This document shows, one piece after another, positions 61,584 through 64,000 of a stretch of DNA of 64,000 nucleotides. Location: assembly GCF_900155655.1 (NCBI RefSeq), contig NZ_LT706987.1:1966608-2030607 (forward strand), written 5' to 3'. The notes under the pieces are model-generated. The model had not been told where the DNA came from. It made no database searches and worked only from the letters and a program-made list of their open reading frames with translations. A program made the position numbers and the translations under genes. Position 1 is the stretch's first letter, and each line of letters begins with the position of its first letter. This DNA is from Prevotella ihumii (GTDB taxonomy: Bacteria; Bacteroidota; Bacteroidia; Bacteroidales; Bacteroidaceae).

Positions 61584-62696
61584 TTATTCAAAATTTCCAA
61601 TTACTTTTTGATAGACTTGATTATAACCGTTTACCATCTTGTTGATATCAAATTCTAGTGCTCGATTATAACAGCGGTTGGCAACGTCATCATAATATTC
61701 CTTATTTCCTGCCAATTGATTAATTTCATTTGCCAAAGCCTTGGCATCTTCATGCGGAAAGAGAATACCATATCCTTTTGTAACCTCTTGTAAGCCATTT
61801 ACATCAGAAGCAATAAAAGGTTTATGTGCACTCATACCTTCCACATTACTAAGACTCAAACCCTCCCAATGAGAAGACATAACGATAATATCGGCTGCTT
61901 TCAAAACAGTCGGTATGTCTGTTCTTAATCCAAGAAACCGAACTCTATCATCTACACCTAAAGACTTAGACAACTGTTGAATTTCTTCCAATCGTTTGCC
62001 AATTCCAGCAAACCAAACTTCAAATTTTTCTTTATCCAAAGAGGATAAGGCTTTAATAACAGTGTCTTGGTCTTTAGCATCTCTAAAACCAGCAACCATT
62101 AAAATCGCTTTCCTATTTCCTTTAAGTGTTAGAAGCTCATTATTAGGAGTAGCGTTGCAGATGGCATCAACGTCCACACCATTATTAATGGTGGAAATAT
62201 GCTTATAGCGAGGTTTTGTTTTATCTATCCAATCACTTCCCATATATTCCCTCAACTTTTCTTCTGCAACTCGACTTATGCAAATTACATGGTTGTATTG
62301 TCCATACATCCAACTTTCAATCGGAGCATACCACTTCCATTCACGTTTACGATTAGAAGTTGTGTGTTCTGTAGATACAAGTTTTCTGTCGCGATATAAG
62401 TTGGCAATTGCAACAAATAACTGTGGTGAAGAATTGTGTGTATGAACAATATCATATCCTTTCATTATCTTCATCAGCTTTAATATATAAAGAGGATTGT
62501 ATACACTATGTCCCAATGCATATATCTTCGTTTGTGGACTTTCCACTTTCAATCTTTGCAGTAATGGTGTTTCCGTACCATTAAAGATACATAAATCCAC
62601 AGTATGTCCTAATGCGCACAATCTTGGAATCAAGTTAACAACCAAGGTTTCTGCGCCTCCTATTTCTAATGATGTAATGACTTGAAGGATTTTCAT
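61584..62696 (-). CDS. Glycosyltransferase family 4 protein
   Basis: 370 residues of GT-B fold. The N-terminus reads MKILQVITSLEIGGAETLVV, followed by HTHNSSPQLFVAI. The EX7E region is SHWEGLSLSNVEGMSAHKP and ends with ASDVNGLQEV. It is followed after 76 bp by the next GT4 gene. It fits a retaining glycosyltransferase adding a residue to the same glycan; specificity unknown. Confidence 0.88.
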   Translation of the reverse strand: MKILQVITSLEIGGAETLVVNLIPRLCALGHTVDLCIFNGTETPLLQRLKVESPQTKIYALGHSVYNPLYILKLMKIMKGYDIVHTHNSSPQLFVAIANLYRDRKLVSTEHTTSNRKREWKWYAPIESWMYGQYNHVICISRVAEEKLREYMGSDWIDKTKPRYKHISTINNGVDVDAICNATPNNELLTLKGNRKAILMVAGFRDAKDQDTVIKALSSLDKEKFEVWFAGIGKRLEEIQQLSKSLGVDDRVRFLGLRTDIPTVLKAADIIVMSSHWEGLSLSNVEGMSAHKPFIASDVNGLQEVTKGYGILFPHEDAKALANEINQLAGNKEYYDDVANRCYNRALEFDINKMVNGYNQVYQKVIGNFE

Positions 62697-62992
62697 CTAC
62701 TCATATTAAGTTAAAGAATTTAAGCTTTAAATGTCTCTTCTTGAATAGTTTTAATAATGGAAGAAAGAAGTATATTTTGTAAAAAGAATTTTATCAAAAT
62801 ACAATAAATTCATTTTGACAATACAAAAGCGGCTGTTTTGCGATACAAAACCTACGCTTTTACCGTGTAAAACAGCCACTTTTAGGCTGCGAAACAATAG
62901 GTTTTACAATAATATTGATAGACAACAAGTTAAGCAATAGTTACGCTTGTGAAAAAAGATTTACAACTATCAAGCCTTTTTCCACTTGTAAT
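62697..62992. repeat. AT-rich gap with nested inverted repeat
   Basis: GGCTGTTTT (62831-62839) pairs with AAAACAGCC (62869-62877). Between and beyond them are CAAAACCT and AGGTTTT, so two hairpins are nested. No gene. Sequence style resembles the modules at 29711-29807 (A/T-rich, ends in TTTT). Confidence 0.55.
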
Positions 62993-63883
62993 CTACTTCT
63001 TATTAATTCTTATTCGGTCTTTTATATGAAAAGCCCAACCTATTGGTAATAGTCCTACCCATAAAAGGTTTATTCTTTTTCTTATTTTCGATTTATCTCC
63101 AATACAAAAATAGAATCTCCAATAATTTATAGCTGCTTTTATTTTACTTTTAATTGGAATATGTAAATCTAACATTTCCCCATAACATATTGTCGTTGCA
63201 ATTGGACTCTTCATCCTGATTTTGATAATTTTATCTGTAAGTCCCCCCTCAAGGTAATCGCGGTAATAGACTATCTTATTAAAGCAATGCAATTTGTATT
63301 TTTGTGCTATTCTAAACCAGACTAACTGTTCTGGACAAAAGCGTTCTCCTTTAATTTCAGGAAAAGGAAATTCACGCATTACGTCGGTTCTAAATACTTC
63401 TAATAAATCTCCTATTACGTGATACTTAAATCGAAGTGAAATAGCATCAGTATCAATTATTTCTGTTGGTAATCCGCTTCCTATTTGTTGTCCATTGTGA
63501 TGAGCCATTAAGCCACAAACGCCAGCAAACGAATTATCGTTTTCAATCTCTTTATATTTTTCAGATATGGTTTCTAAAGCGTAAGATGGTAATGAGTCGT
63601 CACTATCAAGAATTAAGAAGAGTTCTCCTTTAGCTTCTTTCACTCCTCGATTGATAGCCGTATGTTTTCCACCATTGCTTTTTTCTATATAGTTGATTTT
63701 AAAAGAATTTTTTGCTTCATTATTTTTAATAATCTCGGCTACTACTTCTTTTGTATTGTCTGTGCTTCCATCATCTACTATTACCCATTCAAACTCTTTA
63801 ATGCTTTGATAGCATAAAGATTTATAGAGTTTTAGCAAGAATGTTGCCCTATTGTATGTAGGTGTAAAAATGGTGATTAGCAT
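62993..63883 (-). CDS. Glycosyltransferase family 2 protein
   Basis: 296 residues of GT-A fold: FTPTYNRATFLLKLYKSLCY, WVIVDDGSTDNTKEVV, then GGKHTAINRGVKEAKGELF and the metal-binding LDSDDSLPSYALE. GT2 enzymes build polysaccharides from nucleotide sugars. The start overlaps the stop of the preceding gene (ATGCTAA), so the two are translationally coupled. Which sugar is transferred is not readable. Confidence 0.88.
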   Translation of the reverse strand: MLITIFTPTYNRATFLLKLYKSLCYQSIKEFEWVIVDDGSTDNTKEVVAEIIKNNEAKNSFKINYIEKSNGGKHTAINRGVKEAKGELFLILDSDDSLPSYALETISEKYKEIENDNSFAGVCGLMAHHNGQQIGSGLPTEIIDTDAISLRFKYHVIGDLLEVFRTDVMREFPFPEIKGERFCPEQLVWFRIAQKYKLHCFNKIVYYRDYLEGGLTDKIIKIRMKSPIATTICYGEMLDLHIPIKSKIKAAINYWRFYFCIGDKSKIRKRINLLWVGLLPIGWAFHIKDRIRINKK

Positions 63884-64000
63884 ATTTTATTTTGCTGAGC
63901 TTTTTCTATTATTCTTTTTATAATAGCCTCTGGTTTAAGGTATTGTTCGTAGTATGTTCTTGCTCCTTTTTCAAGTTGTTGTCTATATGCTTCATCATTA
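63877..64000 (-). CDS. Probable glycosyltransferase, C-terminal 40 residues (cut by window end)
   Basis: From 63999 leftward the frame reads NDEAYRQQLEKGARTYYEQY, then LKPEAIIKRIIEKAQQNKIC and TAA at 63879-63877. This is a typical final helix of a GT-B glycosyltransferase. The stop overlaps the next gene's ATG. The rest of the gene lies outside the window, so family and role are inferred from context. Confidence 0.6.
   Translation of the reverse strand, partial: NDEAYRQQLEKGARTYYEQYLKPEAIIKRIIEKAQQNKIC

Noticed and set aside
1..64000. tRNA, rRNA or recognised riboswitch
   Set aside because: No cloverleaf, conserved rRNA segment or riboswitch core was recognised by eye; a covariance search would be needed to exclude weak candidates.

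Overview
The window looks like a chromosomal segment of an oral Bacteroidota bacterium, most likely the Prevotella intermedia / nigrescens / pallens group. This is inferred from four things: Bacteroidota promoters (TTTG, about 20 bp, TAnnTTTG) ahead of many genes; a tryptophanase, fitting an indole-positive Prevotella; a C10 (interpain-like) protease and a leucine-rich-repeat protein that both end in type IX secretion (T9SS) sorting tails; and a TonB receptor/lipoprotein locus. No rRNA, tRNA, CRISPR array or complete insertion sequence was recognised.

Layout. 1-480 holds the 5' part of a MATE pump gene. 480-1450 is a hairpin-rich gap. 1453-5371 carries a HAD phosphatase, divergent from a DUF3298 lipoprotein, rsmG, an MBL-fold hydrolase, ruvC and a small exported protein. 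6074-10329 is an AT-rich type II restriction-modification island reading leftward: an XRE/C-type regulator, a methyltransferase fusing an m5C and an N6-adenine domain, and an HNH endonuclease, with overlapping genes. A truncated transposase follows at 10542-11072. 11208-19442 is a TonB receptor plus four lipoproteins forming two paralogous pairs. 19536-23323 holds the two T9SS cargo genes. 23325-26381 carries a decayed transposase, marR, a thioredoxin lipoprotein, a TPR protein and folK. 26585-27893 is a tandem DUF4230 pair and 28128-29504 is tnaA. 30064-32149 holds tetR, fabG and an RluA-type pseudouridine synthase.

32453-38041 is an envelope cluster (outer-membrane protein, lptC, a CNNM/CBS protein, a PpiD/SurA-like foldase). 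38393-41779 has glycerate kinase, a secreted unknown and an EamA transporter. 42030-45498 has msrBA and an ABC exporter pair. 45653-49463 has a PafA-like phosphatase, two tandem deoxynucleoside kinases and trxB. 49801-52104 is a class A PBP. 52687-56325 is nrdA-nrdB (class Ia ribonucleotide reductase). From 56480 leftward-reading genes to the window end form a glycan-biosynthesis cluster: a nucleotidyltransferase-fold protein, a DegT aminotransferase, a PglC-like sugar transferase, a GNAT protein and four glycosyltransferases, one of them partial.

The most unusual feature is intergenic. A family of 9-bp-period arrays with unit GTCNGACNN occurs at about eleven loci. Some are framed by inverted ends related to AAACCCAAATCGGTCGT, and these mix with a second, MITE-like family with ends GGCTGGTTCTATAAATTA. 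Other points worth testing are a perfect 14-bp inverted repeat straddling the nrdA promoter, two promoters placed so close to the ATG that folK and the EamA gene may be leaderless, and the fused dual-specificity methyltransferase.
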